Made by a program: the position numbers and the translations under genes
Origin: JBBQYA01 sp031412335
Lineage (GTDB): Bacteria; Bacteroidota; Bacteroidia; Sphingobacteriales; Sphingobacteriaceae
Assembly (NCBI GenBank): GCA_031412335.1
Contig: JANOCT010000030.1
Span: forward strand, 160,650-224,649
Reading direction: 5' to 3'
DNA length: 64,000 bases
In this document: positions 1-7,857 of the stretch, piece after piece
Numbering within the stretch: the first letter of the stretch is position 1
Layout: each line of letters starts with the position of its first letter
The notes under the pieces: model-generated
The model's database searches: none
What the model was told of the DNA's origin: nothing
Seen by the model: only the letters and a program-made list of their open reading frames with translations

Positions 1-522
1 AATGGCGAAATTACTGACTGGAAATTTTCGACTGGAAACAGTGGACCAGTAACTGTTGTTATAGATGATCCAGCTTCAGGAATTGCGCGATATTTGAAAG
101 AAAAATTGGGTGAAAAAGCATTGAGTAACACCAATGTTTATGCAGTAAATACAACAACGGAGGTGGTATCTTTTATTGAAAAAAATAAAAATGCAATTGG
201 TATTATTGGTGCAAATTGGATTAGCGATAGCGGTGATTCTACTTCTGAAGATTATTTATCTCGAATAAAAGTATTGGCCATTTCTTCTTCTGTTTCTGCT
301 GATAAAGGAGAGGTAACGTATTATAAACCAGCCCAAGGAGATTTACGAGAAGGGAATTATCCATTTATTAGAAACATTTATGTTATCAGCAAAGAATCAA
401 GAACTGGATTAGGTACGGGATTTGCATCTTTCATGGGTGGCGAACGAGGGCAACGCATATTTTTGAAAGGTGGGCTTATGCCTGCAACCATGCCAAGTCG
501 GGAGTTAAATTTTAACAATTAA
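1..522 (+). CDS. PstS-like periplasmic substrate-binding protein, C-terminal part
   Basis: The reading frame is open from the first base and ends with TAA at 520-522, so the start lies upstream of the window. The visible 173 residues resemble the second half of a phosphate-type (PBP superfamily) binding protein: a segment near the left edge reading ITDWKFSTGNSGPVTVV, a loop IGIIGANWISD, and an end region where FASFMGGERGQRIFLKGGL matches the C-terminal helices of PstS-like proteins. In Bacteroidota such a protein often sits with ExbB/ExbD/TonB genes and just before a TPR protein, as here, so it may not be part of a true phosphate ABC importer. That context is inference because the upstream genes are outside the window. 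The gap to the next gene is 22 bp, suggesting cotranscription. Confidence 0.75.
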   Translation, partial: NGEITDWKFSTGNSGPVTVVIDDPASGIARYLKEKLGEKALSNTNVYAVNTTTEVVSFIEKNKNAIGIIGANWISDSGDSTSEDYLSRIKVLAISSSVSADKGEVTYYKPAQGDLREGNYPFIRNIYVISKESRTGLGTGFASFMGGERGQRIFLKGGLMPATMPSRELNFNN

Positions 523-544
523 AAAAAAAGTAAAAAAAGAGAGT

Positions 545-2107
545 ATGAAAAGGTTGTTTAATCTGGTTACATTATTAATTATTGGCTCATCTGCTTTTGC
601 GCAAACCGCGGCAGATGGTATGCAGGCTGTACAGGTGGAGAAGTATGCAAAAGCTAAATCAATATTCCAAAGTCTGATTTCGGCAAAGCCGACAGATGCT
701 CCTAATTATTATTTTTTAGGAGATATTTACTTGAAAAACGATGATGATGATTCAGCAAAAATGGCTTTTGATAAAGGAATTGCCGCAAATTCATTACATC
801 CGTATAGCTATATTGGTTTAGGAAAAATTGATTTGAAAAAAGGTGATGATGCAGCCGCTAAATTGAATTTTGAAAAAGCAGTTACACTTGGAGGTGCGAA
901 AGACTTTTACACTTTGTTGTATATTGGTGAAGCATATTCCAAGAAAAATTCTGAACAAGCGCTGCTTTATTTAAATCGAGCTTTAAAATTAAATGCTAAA
1001 AGTCCGGAATTGTATACAGCAATAGGTGATGTATATTTAGAGAAAAATATGGGATCGGAAGCTATTCTGAATTACGATAAAGCGTTCGCGATCAATAAAA
1101 ATTTACCAAAAGTAAATCTTAGAATCGGTCAAGTTTACAAACGAGCATTAAATTATCCTGCTTCTCAGGAATCAATTGATAAAGCGATTGCTTTAGACCC
1201 GAATTATGCACCTGCATATCGCGAGTTAGGAGAATTATGGTACAGTCAGGGAAAGTATGACAAAGCGATTGAAAATTATAAAAAGTATGTTGACATGACC
1301 GATAATTCGTTTGATACCAGATCTCGTTATGCTTCCTTCTTATTTTTAACGAAAGATTATAAATCTGCAGTTTCAGAAATAAATCAGTTGATGCAAAAAG
1401 ACAGTTCTAAATATGTGTTATATCGCTTGCTAGCATATTCAGCTTATGAAACGGAAGAATATCCACGTGGATTAATGGCGATTAATAAATTATTTACGAT
1501 TGCACCAAGCAACAAAATTATTGGAAGCGATTATGAATATCTAGGAAAACTTCAAATAAAGTCAGGTCAGGATTCTTTAGGAATTCAAAATTTAGAAAAG
1601 GCAGTTGCTCAGGATACAACAAACCTTGACTCGTATAGCGAGCTTGGATCTGCGTATTACAAAATGAAAAACTTTTCTAAATCAGCAGCATCTTATCAGA
1701 AAAAAATTGACAATAAGAAAGCTACTACCATTGATTATTTTTATTATGGTCGTTCATTATACTTAAATCAAGAATTTGAAAAATCTGATTCTGCATTTGC
1801 GACGTTAAATCGAGTGCAGCCAAATTTCCCAACTGCTTACTTATATCGGGCACGAATAAATTCTAAAATGGATATGGATTCTAAAAAAGGACTGTCAAAA
1901 CCATTTTATGAAAAATTCTTAGAATTAGTAACTTATGACCCAGCAACACCAACTAAAAACAAAAATGAATTGGTAGAAGCAAACTCATATATGGGCTATT
2001 ATTACTTTTTGCAAAAGGACAATGCAAAAGCCCGAACATTTTGGCAAAAAGTAAAAGATATTGATCCGGCAAATAAACAAGCCACCGAAGTTTTAAAGCA
2101 ACTTTAA
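545..2107 (+). CDS. Secreted tetratricopeptide-repeat protein
   Basis: This 520-residue protein starts with a Sec signal peptide (basic MKR, hydrophobic stretch, AFAQ near residue 20), so it is predicted to be periplasmic. The remainder is built of TPR units, recognisable by the spacing of small and aromatic residues in stretches such as YYFLGDIYLK, LYTAIGDVYLE and YRELGELWYSQGKYDKAI. TPR arrays are protein-protein interaction scaffolds; the partner is not visible here. It lies 22 bp after the PstS-like gene and is followed by a strong terminator, so the two probably form the end of one operon. Exact function unknown. Confidence 0.8.
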   Translation: MKRLFNLVTLLIIGSSAFAQTAADGMQAVQVEKYAKAKSIFQSLISAKPTDAPNYYFLGDIYLKNDDDDSAKMAFDKGIAANSLHPYSYIGLGKIDLKKGDDAAAKLNFEKAVTLGGAKDFYTLLYIGEAYSKKNSEQALLYLNRALKLNAKSPELYTAIGDVYLEKNMGSEAILNYDKAFAINKNLPKVNLRIGQVYKRALNYPASQESIDKAIALDPNYAPAYRELGELWYSQGKYDKAIENYKKYVDMTDNSFDTRSRYASFLFLTKDYKSAVSEINQLMQKDSSKYVLYRLLAYSAYETEEYPRGLMAINKLFTIAPSNKIIGSDYEYLGKLQIKSGQDSLGIQNLEKAVAQDTTNLDSYSELGSAYYKMKNFSKSAASYQKKIDNKKATTIDYFYYGRSLYLNQEFEKSDSAFATLNRVQPNFPTAYLYRARINSKMDMDSKKGLSKPFYEKFLELVTYDPATPTKNKNELVEANSYMGYYYFLQKDNAKARTFWQKVKDIDPANKQATEVLKQL

Positions 2108-2114
2108 TGAATTG

Positions 2115-2148
2115 AAAAAGATCGGAAATAATTCCGATCTTTTTTTTT
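2115..2148 (+). terminator. Rho-independent terminator after the TPR gene
   Basis: A stem AAAAGATCGGAA, loop ATAA, and stem TTCCGATCTTTT is followed by a run of T. It starts 8 bp after the TPR stop codon and separates that operon from nuoA. Confidence 0.85.
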
Positions 2149-2176
2149 CAAGGTTAAATAAATAGCAGAGGTTTTG

Positions 2177-2184
2177 TAGATTTG
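2177..2184 (+). promoter_or_regulatory. Candidate -7 promoter element before nuoA
   Basis: TAGATTTG matches the Bacteroidota -7 consensus TAnnTTTG, 13 bp before the nuoA ATG and after a terminator, where a promoter for the nuo cluster is expected. No clear TTTG -33 element was found at the usual spacing, so this is tentative. Confidence 0.4.
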
Positions 2185-2197
2185 GCAAATTTTGAAT

Positions 2198-2572
2198 ATG
2201 CAGGAATTACCAAGCTTACCATCGAATTTTTTACCCATTGCAATACAAATAGCGGTTGCTTTAGGATTTGTAGTTATTTCTATGTTGGTAACTCATGCTA
2301 TTGGGCCTAAAAGAAAAGGAACCGATAAATTGATTCCCTTTGAATCTGGAATAGAATCTATTGGAAACGCAAGACAGCCATTTTCTATCAAATATTTTTT
2401 AGTGGCCATTTTATTTGTTTTGTTTGATGTTGAGGTGATATTTATGTACCCTTGGGCAGTTAATTTTAGAGAATATGGAGTTCAAGGCTTAATGGAAATG
2501 TTTATTTTCATGGGTTTATTACTTCTTGGCTTTGTTTACATCCTCAAAAAAGGTGCATTGGATTGGGAGTAA
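2198..2572 (+). CDS. nuoA: NADH-quinone oxidoreductase subunit A
   Basis: The 124-residue product is a small membrane subunit of respiratory complex I. Three hydrophobic segments are visible (around residues 8-30, 63-85 and 92-115). The conserved loop with KGTDKLIPFESGIESIG and the acidic FDVEVIFMYPWA in the second membrane segment are NuoA hallmarks. The ATG at 2198 is preferred over an in-frame TTG two codons upstream. It is the first gene of a nuoABCDE cluster. The protein contributes to the proton-pumping membrane arm near the quinone site. Confidence 0.93.
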   Translation: MQELPSLPSNFLPIAIQIAVALGFVVISMLVTHAIGPKRKGTDKLIPFESGIESIGNARQPFSIKYFLVAILFVLFDVEVIFMYPWAVNFREYGVQGLMEMFIFMGLLLLGFVYILKKGALDWE

Positions 2573-2668
2573 CTAGATAAAGTCTAAATAATTATTGAGA
2601 AACTTTATCGGTTTTTTTTGTTATAATTTTACATGCTGTATTTAATATGCAGTTCTAAATAAAAAAAA

Positions 2669-3211
2669 ATGAGTACAGTAAACGTAGTTGCAGCTCCTCC
2701 AGGAGTGGAAGGCTCTGGTTTTTTTGCGACAAAATTTGATGAGGTTGTTGGTTTAGCTCGATCTCATTCCTTATGGCCATTGCCTTTTGCAACTTCTTGT
2801 TGCGGAATAGAATTTATGGCCACATTGGGTTCCCACTATGATTTAGCACGATTTGGTTCAGAGCGAAATAGTTTTTCGCCTCGCCAAGCAGATTTGTTGA
2901 TGGTAATGGGAACAATCGCTAAAAAAATGGCGCCAGTTTTACGTCAGGTTTATATTCAAATGGCTGAACCACGATGGGTAATGGCTGTAGGTGCATGTGC
3001 ATCAAGCGGTGGAATTTTTGATACTTATAGCGTTTTGCAAGGTATTGATGAGATAATTCCAGTTGATGTTTATGTACCAGGATGCCCGCCAAGACCTGAA
3101 GGAATTATAGATGGTTTCAACCGAATTCAAGATTTAGTTAGATCAGAATCAACGCGTAGAAGAGATTCAGAAGAGTATCAAAACTTGATGTCTTTGTATA
3201 ATATTCAATAA
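2669..3211 (+). CDS. nuoB: NADH-quinone oxidoreductase subunit B (N2 cluster)
   Basis: This 180-residue complex I subunit carries the [4Fe-4S] cluster N2, the last electron carrier before quinone. All four expected ligands are visible: Cys44 and Cys45 in TSCCGIEFM, Cys110 in GACASSGGIFD and Cys139 in VPGCPPRPEG. Length and motifs are normal for the family. It follows nuoA after 96 bp with no terminator and precedes nuoC by 7 bp. Confidence 0.97.
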   Translation: MSTVNVVAAPPGVEGSGFFATKFDEVVGLARSHSLWPLPFATSCCGIEFMATLGSHYDLARFGSERNSFSPRQADLLMVMGTIAKKMAPVLRQVYIQMAEPRWVMAVGACASSGGIFDTYSVLQGIDEIIPVDVYVPGCPPRPEGIIDGFNRIQDLVRSESTRRRDSEEYQNLMSLYNIQ

Positions 3212-3218
3212 ATTATTC

Positions 3219-3713
3219 ATGGAAAATCAGGTATTATTAGAAAAGCTACAAGCAAATTTTGGCGATAAATTGGTTAACATTTCTGAGCCTTATAATTTGT
3301 TAACATTAGAAACGGATACTGAAACCATCCTACCGATTTTACATTTTCTATATTCAACTCCCGAACTTAAATTTCAATATTTAACAGACATCTGCGGTAT
3401 TCATTACCCTGAAAATAATTTGCAATTAGGGGTAATTTACCATGTTCATAGTCTGCAATTCAATAAAAGGATACGAATAAAAGTATTTTTAAACGAAGAA
3501 AATCCTGAAATACCAACTGCAACAAATTTATTTAAAGCTGCAAATTGGATGGAAAGAGAAACGTACGATTTCTTTGGAATTATTTTTACTGGACATCCAA
3601 ATTTGAAAAGAATATTAAATGTGGACGACATGGTAGCGTTTCCGATGAGAAAAGAACATCCGCTAGAAGACCCGAATAGAATTGATAAAAAAGATTATTT
3701 CTTTGGACGATAA
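3219..3713 (+). CDS. nuoC: NADH-quinone oxidoreductase subunit C
   Basis: The product is 164 residues, a peripheral-arm subunit of complex I (30 kDa subunit family). The family signature is clear in ANWMERETYDFFGIIF followed by GHPNLKRIL, and the C terminus has the MRKEHPLED segment. NuoC and NuoD are separate genes here, unlike the fused NuoCD of E. coli. Its stop codon is separated from the nuoD ATG by a single base, implying translational coupling. Confidence 0.95.
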   Translation: MENQVLLEKLQANFGDKLVNISEPYNLLTLETDTETILPILHFLYSTPELKFQYLTDICGIHYPENNLQLGVIYHVHSLQFNKRIRIKVFLNEENPEIPTATNLFKAANWMERETYDFFGIIFTGHPNLKRILNVDDMVAFPMRKEHPLEDPNRIDKKDYFFGR

Positions 3714-3714
3714 T

Positions 3715-4932
3715 ATGAGCGAAATAAACCATCCGGTATTGACGGATAACGATCCGCAGGACGAACTGATTACCTTAAATCTTGGCCCTACTCATCCAGC
3801 AACTCATGGTGTTTTTCAAAATGTGCTTGAAATAGATGGAGAGCGAATCGTAAGTGCAGTTTCGACCATTGGCTATATTCATAGAGCTTTTGAAAAAATT
3901 GCCGAACATAGACCTTTTTACCAAATAACTCCGCTTACCGATCGATTAAACTACTGTTCTTCGCCAATTAACAACATCGGTTGGCATTTGACAGTAGAAA
4001 AGATGCTTGGTATTGAAACTCCAAAGCGAGTTGATTATCTCCGTGTTATTATTATGGAGTTAAGCAGAATTTCTGATCATTTAATTTGTAACGGAATCCT
4101 TGGAGTTGATTCAGGCGCATATTCTGGATTTTTATACCTTTTTCAAGAAAGAGAAAAAATATACGAGATTTACGAAGAGGTTTGTGGCGCAAGACTAACA
4201 ACAAATTTCGGTAGAGTAGGAGGTTTTGAACGAGATTTCAATGACATTGCTTTTGCAAAAATCAATAAGTTTTTGGTAGAATTTCCTCCAGTGTTTAAAC
4301 AGTTTGAAACTTTATTTAACAGAAACAGAATATTTATTGATAGATGTGTTGGCGTTGGAGCTGTTTCGGCGGCAGATGCTTTAAATTATGGATGGAGTGG
4401 GCCGATTCTTAGAGCTACAGGAGTAGATTATGATGTAAGAGCGATGGAACCTTATTCTTCTTACCAAGATTTTGATTTCGAAATTCCAGTAGGAACAAAT
4501 GGTGACACATACGATCGTTTTATTGTTCGCAATGAAGAGGTTTGGCAGAGTCTACGTTTAATTGAGCAGGCGATGAAAAAATTGGAAAAAGAACAAAAGG
4601 GCATTTTCCATGCTGAAGTTCCGGAATTTTATTTACCTCCAAAAGAAGAAGTTTATAATAACATGGAAGCATTAATTTTCCATTTTAAAATTGTGATGGG
4701 AGAAGTTCCGAATCCAAAATCAGAAGTTTATCATGCTGTGGAAGGTGGAAACGGAGAACTAGGATTTTATATGGTAACAGATGGTGGACGATCGCCTTAT
4801 CGTTTGCATTTCAGAAGACCAAGTTTTATTAATTATCAAGCATTTGCCGATATTTCTGTAGGATCATTATTATCAGATGCGATTTTAACCATGAGTAGTT
4901 TAAATGTTATCGCAGGCGAATTAGATGCCTGA
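3715..4932 (+). CDS. nuoD: NADH-quinone oxidoreductase subunit D
   Basis: This 405-residue protein is the 49 kDa subunit of complex I, which forms the quinone-binding cavity together with NuoB. The N-terminal LNLGPTHPATHG motif with the quinone-site histidine, the GYIHRAFEKIAEH segment and the C-terminal SLNVIAGELDA segment are diagnostic. The frame is open upstream to 3682, but ATG 3715 lies one base after nuoC and gives the usual N terminus. The 3' end overlaps nuoE by 8 bp. Confidence 0.96.
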   Translation: MSEINHPVLTDNDPQDELITLNLGPTHPATHGVFQNVLEIDGERIVSAVSTIGYIHRAFEKIAEHRPFYQITPLTDRLNYCSSPINNIGWHLTVEKMLGIETPKRVDYLRVIIMELSRISDHLICNGILGVDSGAYSGFLYLFQEREKIYEIYEEVCGARLTTNFGRVGGFERDFNDIAFAKINKFLVEFPPVFKQFETLFNRNRIFIDRCVGVGAVSAADALNYGWSGPILRATGVDYDVRAMEPYSSYQDFDFEIPVGTNGDTYDRFIVRNEEVWQSLRLIEQAMKKLEKEQKGIFHAEVPEFYLPPKEEVYNNMEALIFHFKIVMGEVPNPKSEVYHAVEGGNGELGFYMVTDGGRSPYRLHFRRPSFINYQAFADISVGSLLSDAILTMSSLNVIAGELDA

Positions 4933-5470
4933 TTTATATATGAACACAAGTACTAAAAAGCAATTTTCGCCAGAGCGCATCACAGAGATTCAGGAATTAA
5001 TGAAAAGATATCCTGCCGAAAAATCTAAATCTGCTTTAATTCCATTATTACATATGGCACAAGCTGATTTCGATGGTTGGTTAAGCCCAGAATCAATGGA
5101 TTATGTGGCAGAAATATTGCAAATTGAACCCATTGAAGTGTATGAAGTAGCCAGTTTTTACTCCATGTTTAATCTTAAACCAATGGGTAAATTTGTTTTA
5201 GAAGTTTGCCATACCGGACCTTGCATGGTGGTAGGAGTTGAGAAAATAATTTCTTATTTAGAATCAAGTCTTCAGATTAAAAAAGGACAAACAACTACTG
5301 ATGGATTATTTAGCATAAAAACAGTTGAATGTTTAGGCTCATGCGGAACAGCTCCAATGATGCAATGTGGTGCAAAATATTATGAAAATCTGACAGAAGA
5401 AAAGATTGACTTGCTTTTGGAATCTTTTAGAAATACGGAAAAAAGGCCAGCTTATACAGATTTAGTTTAA
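4925..5470 (+). CDS. nuoE: NADH-quinone oxidoreductase subunit E (2Fe-2S)
   Basis: This 181-residue product is the 24 kDa complex I subunit carrying [2Fe-2S] cluster N1a. The four ligands are seen as Cys95 and Cys100 in CHTGPC and Cys136 and Cys140 in CLGSC. The ATG at 4925 overlaps the nuoD stop by 8 bp; a second ATG five codons on is possible. NuoE normally works with NuoF, but nuoF does not follow: the next gene is lipB after 114 bp. The remaining complex I genes must therefore be elsewhere. Confidence 0.95.
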   Translation: MPDLYMNTSTKKQFSPERITEIQELMKRYPAEKSKSALIPLLHMAQADFDGWLSPESMDYVAEILQIEPIEVYEVASFYSMFNLKPMGKFVLEVCHTGPCMVVGVEKIISYLESSLQIKKGQTTTDGLFSIKTVECLGSCGTAPMMQCGAKYYENLTEEKIDLLLESFRNTEKRPAYTDLV

Positions 5471-5571
5471 AACTAGTCTTTTATTCGTTACTTCTTATCA
5501 TTAATATCTTTTCCTGATCCCGTTTATTGTTTCGGCTATTAATTTGAATAGCTAATTTTATTTCAAAATAC

Positions 5572-5579
5572 TAAATTTG
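5572..5579 (+). promoter_or_regulatory. Candidate -7 element before lipB, leaderless geometry
   Basis: TAAATTTG matches TAnnTTTG and ends only 5 bp before the lipB ATG. In Bacteroidota, transcription begins a few bases after this box, so the transcript may start at or next to the start codon. No TTTG is present at the standard spacing upstream. Confidence 0.4.
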
Positions 5580-5584
5580 AATAA

Positions 5585-6310
5585 ATGGCAAATGTAGAAT
5601 TTCAGGATTGGGGTGTTTGTAATTATCAACAAGCTTGGGAACAGCAAGAAGAGATTTTTTCGAATACAGTTGCTTTAAAAACAGCTAACAGAGATCAGGA
5701 GATTAAAACTGAAACTAAAAATCATCTAATTTTTTGTGAACATCCCCATGTTTATACCTTAGGAAAAAGCGGGAAAATCGATAATTTGTTATTGGATGAT
5801 TCTGAATTAAAAGAAAAACAAGCTGAATTTTATAGAATAAATCGCGGTGGTGATATTACTTATCATGGTCCTGGCCAGTTGGTTGGGTATCCGATTTTTG
5901 ATTTAGATCATTTTTTTACAGATATTCATAAATACCTTAGATATCTGGAAGAAGCTATTATTCTTACCTTAAAAGACTATCAAATTGAGTCTGGCAGAAT
6001 AGCTGGTTTAACAGGTGTGTGGGTAGAACCTGAAAATCAGGAAAAAGCAAGAAAAATTTGCGCTATGGGTATTCGGTGTAGCCGCTGGGTTACAATGCAC
6101 GGGTTCGCATTTAATGTTAATACTGATTTGTCGTATTTTAAGCATATTATCCCTTGCGGAATAGATGATAAAGCTGTAACATCGTTGGCCGCCGAGCTTG
6201 GTAAACAGGTTGATATGAATGAATTAAAATCAATTTTGAAAAACCATCTTGCTCAACTTTTTAATTTTAATTATATAAATAGTTATGACAAACCTATCCT
6301 TCGGAATTAA
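5585..6310 (+). CDS. lipB: Octanoyltransferase LipB
   Basis: LipB transfers octanoyl groups from acyl carrier protein to lipoyl domains, the first step of lipoate synthesis in the cytoplasm. The family motif RGGDITYHGPG is at residues 87-97. Lys157 in KICAMGIR and Cys191 in IIPCGI occupy the positions of the catalytic Lys/Cys dyad. At 241 residues the length is normal. The gene ends 26 bp inside the following hydrolase gene. lipA is not in the window. Confidence 0.95.
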   Translation: MANVEFQDWGVCNYQQAWEQQEEIFSNTVALKTANRDQEIKTETKNHLIFCEHPHVYTLGKSGKIDNLLLDDSELKEKQAEFYRINRGGDITYHGPGQLVGYPIFDLDHFFTDIHKYLRYLEEAIILTLKDYQIESGRIAGLTGVWVEPENQEKARKICAMGIRCSRWVTMHGFAFNVNTDLSYFKHIIPCGIDDKAVTSLAAELGKQVDMNELKSILKNHLAQLFNFNYINSYDKPILRN

Positions 6311-7430
6311 ATTTTTACTTGGTTTCCTGCTTGTATTACTTATTGCTAATGTTTTAATTTTTGTAACCGATTCCACTTATATTTATAAAGCGTTAGTTTA
6401 TCAACAAGTTGGAATTGATGATATTAATTTATTTAAAACACGAGAAGTTAAATCAGGTAATTCAAGCAGAGAATGGGCAAAGGCAATAGATTATAATAAA
6501 AATCCAATTTCAGATTCCTTGAGAAGAACCCTTGAAAGAAATGAATCTGTTGCCTTTTTGGTAATAAAAAATGATTCAATCTTACACGAAGAGTATTGGG
6601 ATAATTATACCGATACCACTTTATCCAATCCGTTTTCCGTTACTAAAAGTATAGTAAGTTTACTAATTGGAGTTGCTATAAGTGAAGGGAAAATAAAATC
6701 TGTTGATCAATTAGTTGGTGATTTTATACCTGAATTTAAGAAAGGTGATAAATCTGCAATTACGATAAAAAACGTTTTGCAAATGGCATCAGGTTTAGAT
6801 TTTATGGAAAGTTACAGCACACCTTTTAATTATACTACCGAAGCCTATTACGGAACAGATTTAAAAGGGATGATTAGAAAATTGAATGTGATAGAAAAAC
6901 CTGGAACGATCAGCAGATATAAAAGTGGCGACACTCAAATTCTAGGTTTAATTTTAATTGCAGCAACTGGGAAATCATTGAGTGAATATGCTTCTGAAAA
7001 AATATGGTCGAAATTGAATGTGAAGAAATCTGCACAATGGAGTTTAGATCACGAAAATGGAGATGAAAAAGCGTATTGTTGTTTTTATACCAATGCAAGA
7101 GATTTAGCCAAAATTGGAAAACTTATTTTGCAAAATGGGAAATATAATGATCAACAAATAATAGATTCTACCTATTTGTCAGCATCATTCAGCCCTACTA
7201 TGCTTCCTGATGAAGAAGGAAAAGCAACAGATTATTATGGTTATCAGTGGTGGTTGATAAATCGAAATGGTGTAGAAGTTAAATACGCAAGAGGCCTAGG
7301 CGGACAATATATGTTTGCAATACCTTCAAAAAATATGATTATCGTTCGGTTTGGAAATAAACGAAGCGAAAACCGAATAAATGGAGTTCCAGATGATATT
7401 TTGGTTTACTTGGATGAAGTGAAAGACTGA
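6285..7430 (+). CDS. Membrane-anchored serine hydrolase, beta-lactamase (class C-like) family
   Basis: The 381-residue protein begins with a membrane segment (about residues 7-28) that should anchor it facing the periplasm. It has the SxxK catalytic motif as S118-V-T-K121 and a Tyr-x-Ser motif as Y212-K-S214, placing it among class C beta-lactamase/DD-peptidase/6-aminohexanoate-dimer-hydrolase-like enzymes. The third motif is probably the GLGGQ stretch near residue 345. Substrate cannot be told; many relatives are esterases or peptidases rather than antibiotic-degrading enzymes. It overlaps lipB by 26 bp in another frame, so the two are probably cotranscribed. Confidence 0.85.
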   Translation: MTNLSFGIKFLLGFLLVLLIANVLIFVTDSTYIYKALVYQQVGIDDINLFKTREVKSGNSSREWAKAIDYNKNPISDSLRRTLERNESVAFLVIKNDSILHEEYWDNYTDTTLSNPFSVTKSIVSLLIGVAISEGKIKSVDQLVGDFIPEFKKGDKSAITIKNVLQMASGLDFMESYSTPFNYTTEAYYGTDLKGMIRKLNVIEKPGTISRYKSGDTQILGLILIAATGKSLSEYASEKIWSKLNVKKSAQWSLDHENGDEKAYCCFYTNARDLAKIGKLILQNGKYNDQQIIDSTYLSASFSPTMLPDEEGKATDYYGYQWWLINRNGVEVKYARGLGGQYMFAIPSKNMIIVRFGNKRSENRINGVPDDILVYLDEVKD

Positions 7431-7442
7431 ACGATTTTATTT

Positions 7443-7462
7443 TATTCACAATTTTGTGAATA
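7443..7462. promoter_or_regulatory. Palindrome, candidate HigA operator
   Basis: A perfect inverted repeat with 9-bp arms TATTCACAA and TTGTGAATA around a 2-bp centre (TT) lies 36 bp before the toxin ATG and immediately upstream of a TAnnTTTG box. Palindromes in this position are usual binding sites for HigA-type antitoxins, which repress their own operon. The binding itself is inference. Confidence 0.5.
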
Positions 7463-7467
7463 TTTTA

Positions 7468-7475
7468 TATATTTG
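7468..7475 (+). promoter_or_regulatory. Candidate -7 element of the higBA operon
   Basis: TATATTTG matches TAnnTTTG and lies 23 bp before the toxin ATG, directly after the palindrome. A bound repressor would cover the upstream half of the promoter. Confidence 0.4.
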
Positions 7476-7498
7476 AAAAACATTCCCTTTAATGATTA

Positions 7499-7819
7499 AT
7501 GGAAATCACGTTTGAAACCCAATTACTTATTGATTTATATCAAGGGAAAAAAATAAAGGAAAAAGAATTTCGATCTAATCCTAGTTTAATAAAGCAGTAC
7601 ATAAAAACTGTGCAAGCCTTAAAGTCTGCTCCTAGAATAGAAACACTTCTTCAATTAGGTAGTTTACATTATGAAAAGCTTAAAGGAAATAGAAAAGGAA
7701 CAAGTTCTGTGCGTGTAAATGATCAGTATCGTTTAATTTTTTCAGAAATATCAAATGAAAATATGCCATCCGAAATAGTAATACTTAATATAGAAGAATT
7801 GAGCAAACACTACCAATAA
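7499..7819 (+). CDS. higB: HigB-type mRNA-interferase toxin (RelE/ParE superfamily)
   Basis: This 106-residue basic protein has the HigB plasmid-maintenance killer fold signature: a central LHYEKLKGNRKGTSSVRV stretch followed by NDQYRLIF and a last strand ending before HYQ. HigB toxins cleave mRNA on the ribosome. The gene is followed 38 bp later by its predicted antitoxin, the toxin-first order typical of higBA. The protein is slightly longer than many HigBs because of an insertion (residues about 82-90) before the last strand. Toxicity is inferred from family membership. Confidence 0.85.
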   Translation: MEITFETQLLIDLYQGKKIKEKEFRSNPSLIKQYIKTVQALKSAPRIETLLQLGSLHYEKLKGNRKGTSSVRVNDQYRLIFSEISNENMPSEIVILNIEELSKHYQ

Positions 7820-7857
7820 GACTCATTTATACAAAACCAACTTATCAAAAAAATATA

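Noticed and set aside
1..522. True phosphate ABC importer component
   Set aside because: No pstC, pstA or pstB is visible and the neighbour is a TPR protein, as in ExbB/TonB-linked clusters, so transport of phosphate is not supported.
6285..7430. Antibiotic-resistance beta-lactamase
   Set aside because: The SxxK fold is shared by many esterases and peptidases; there is no specific evidence of beta-lactam hydrolysis.
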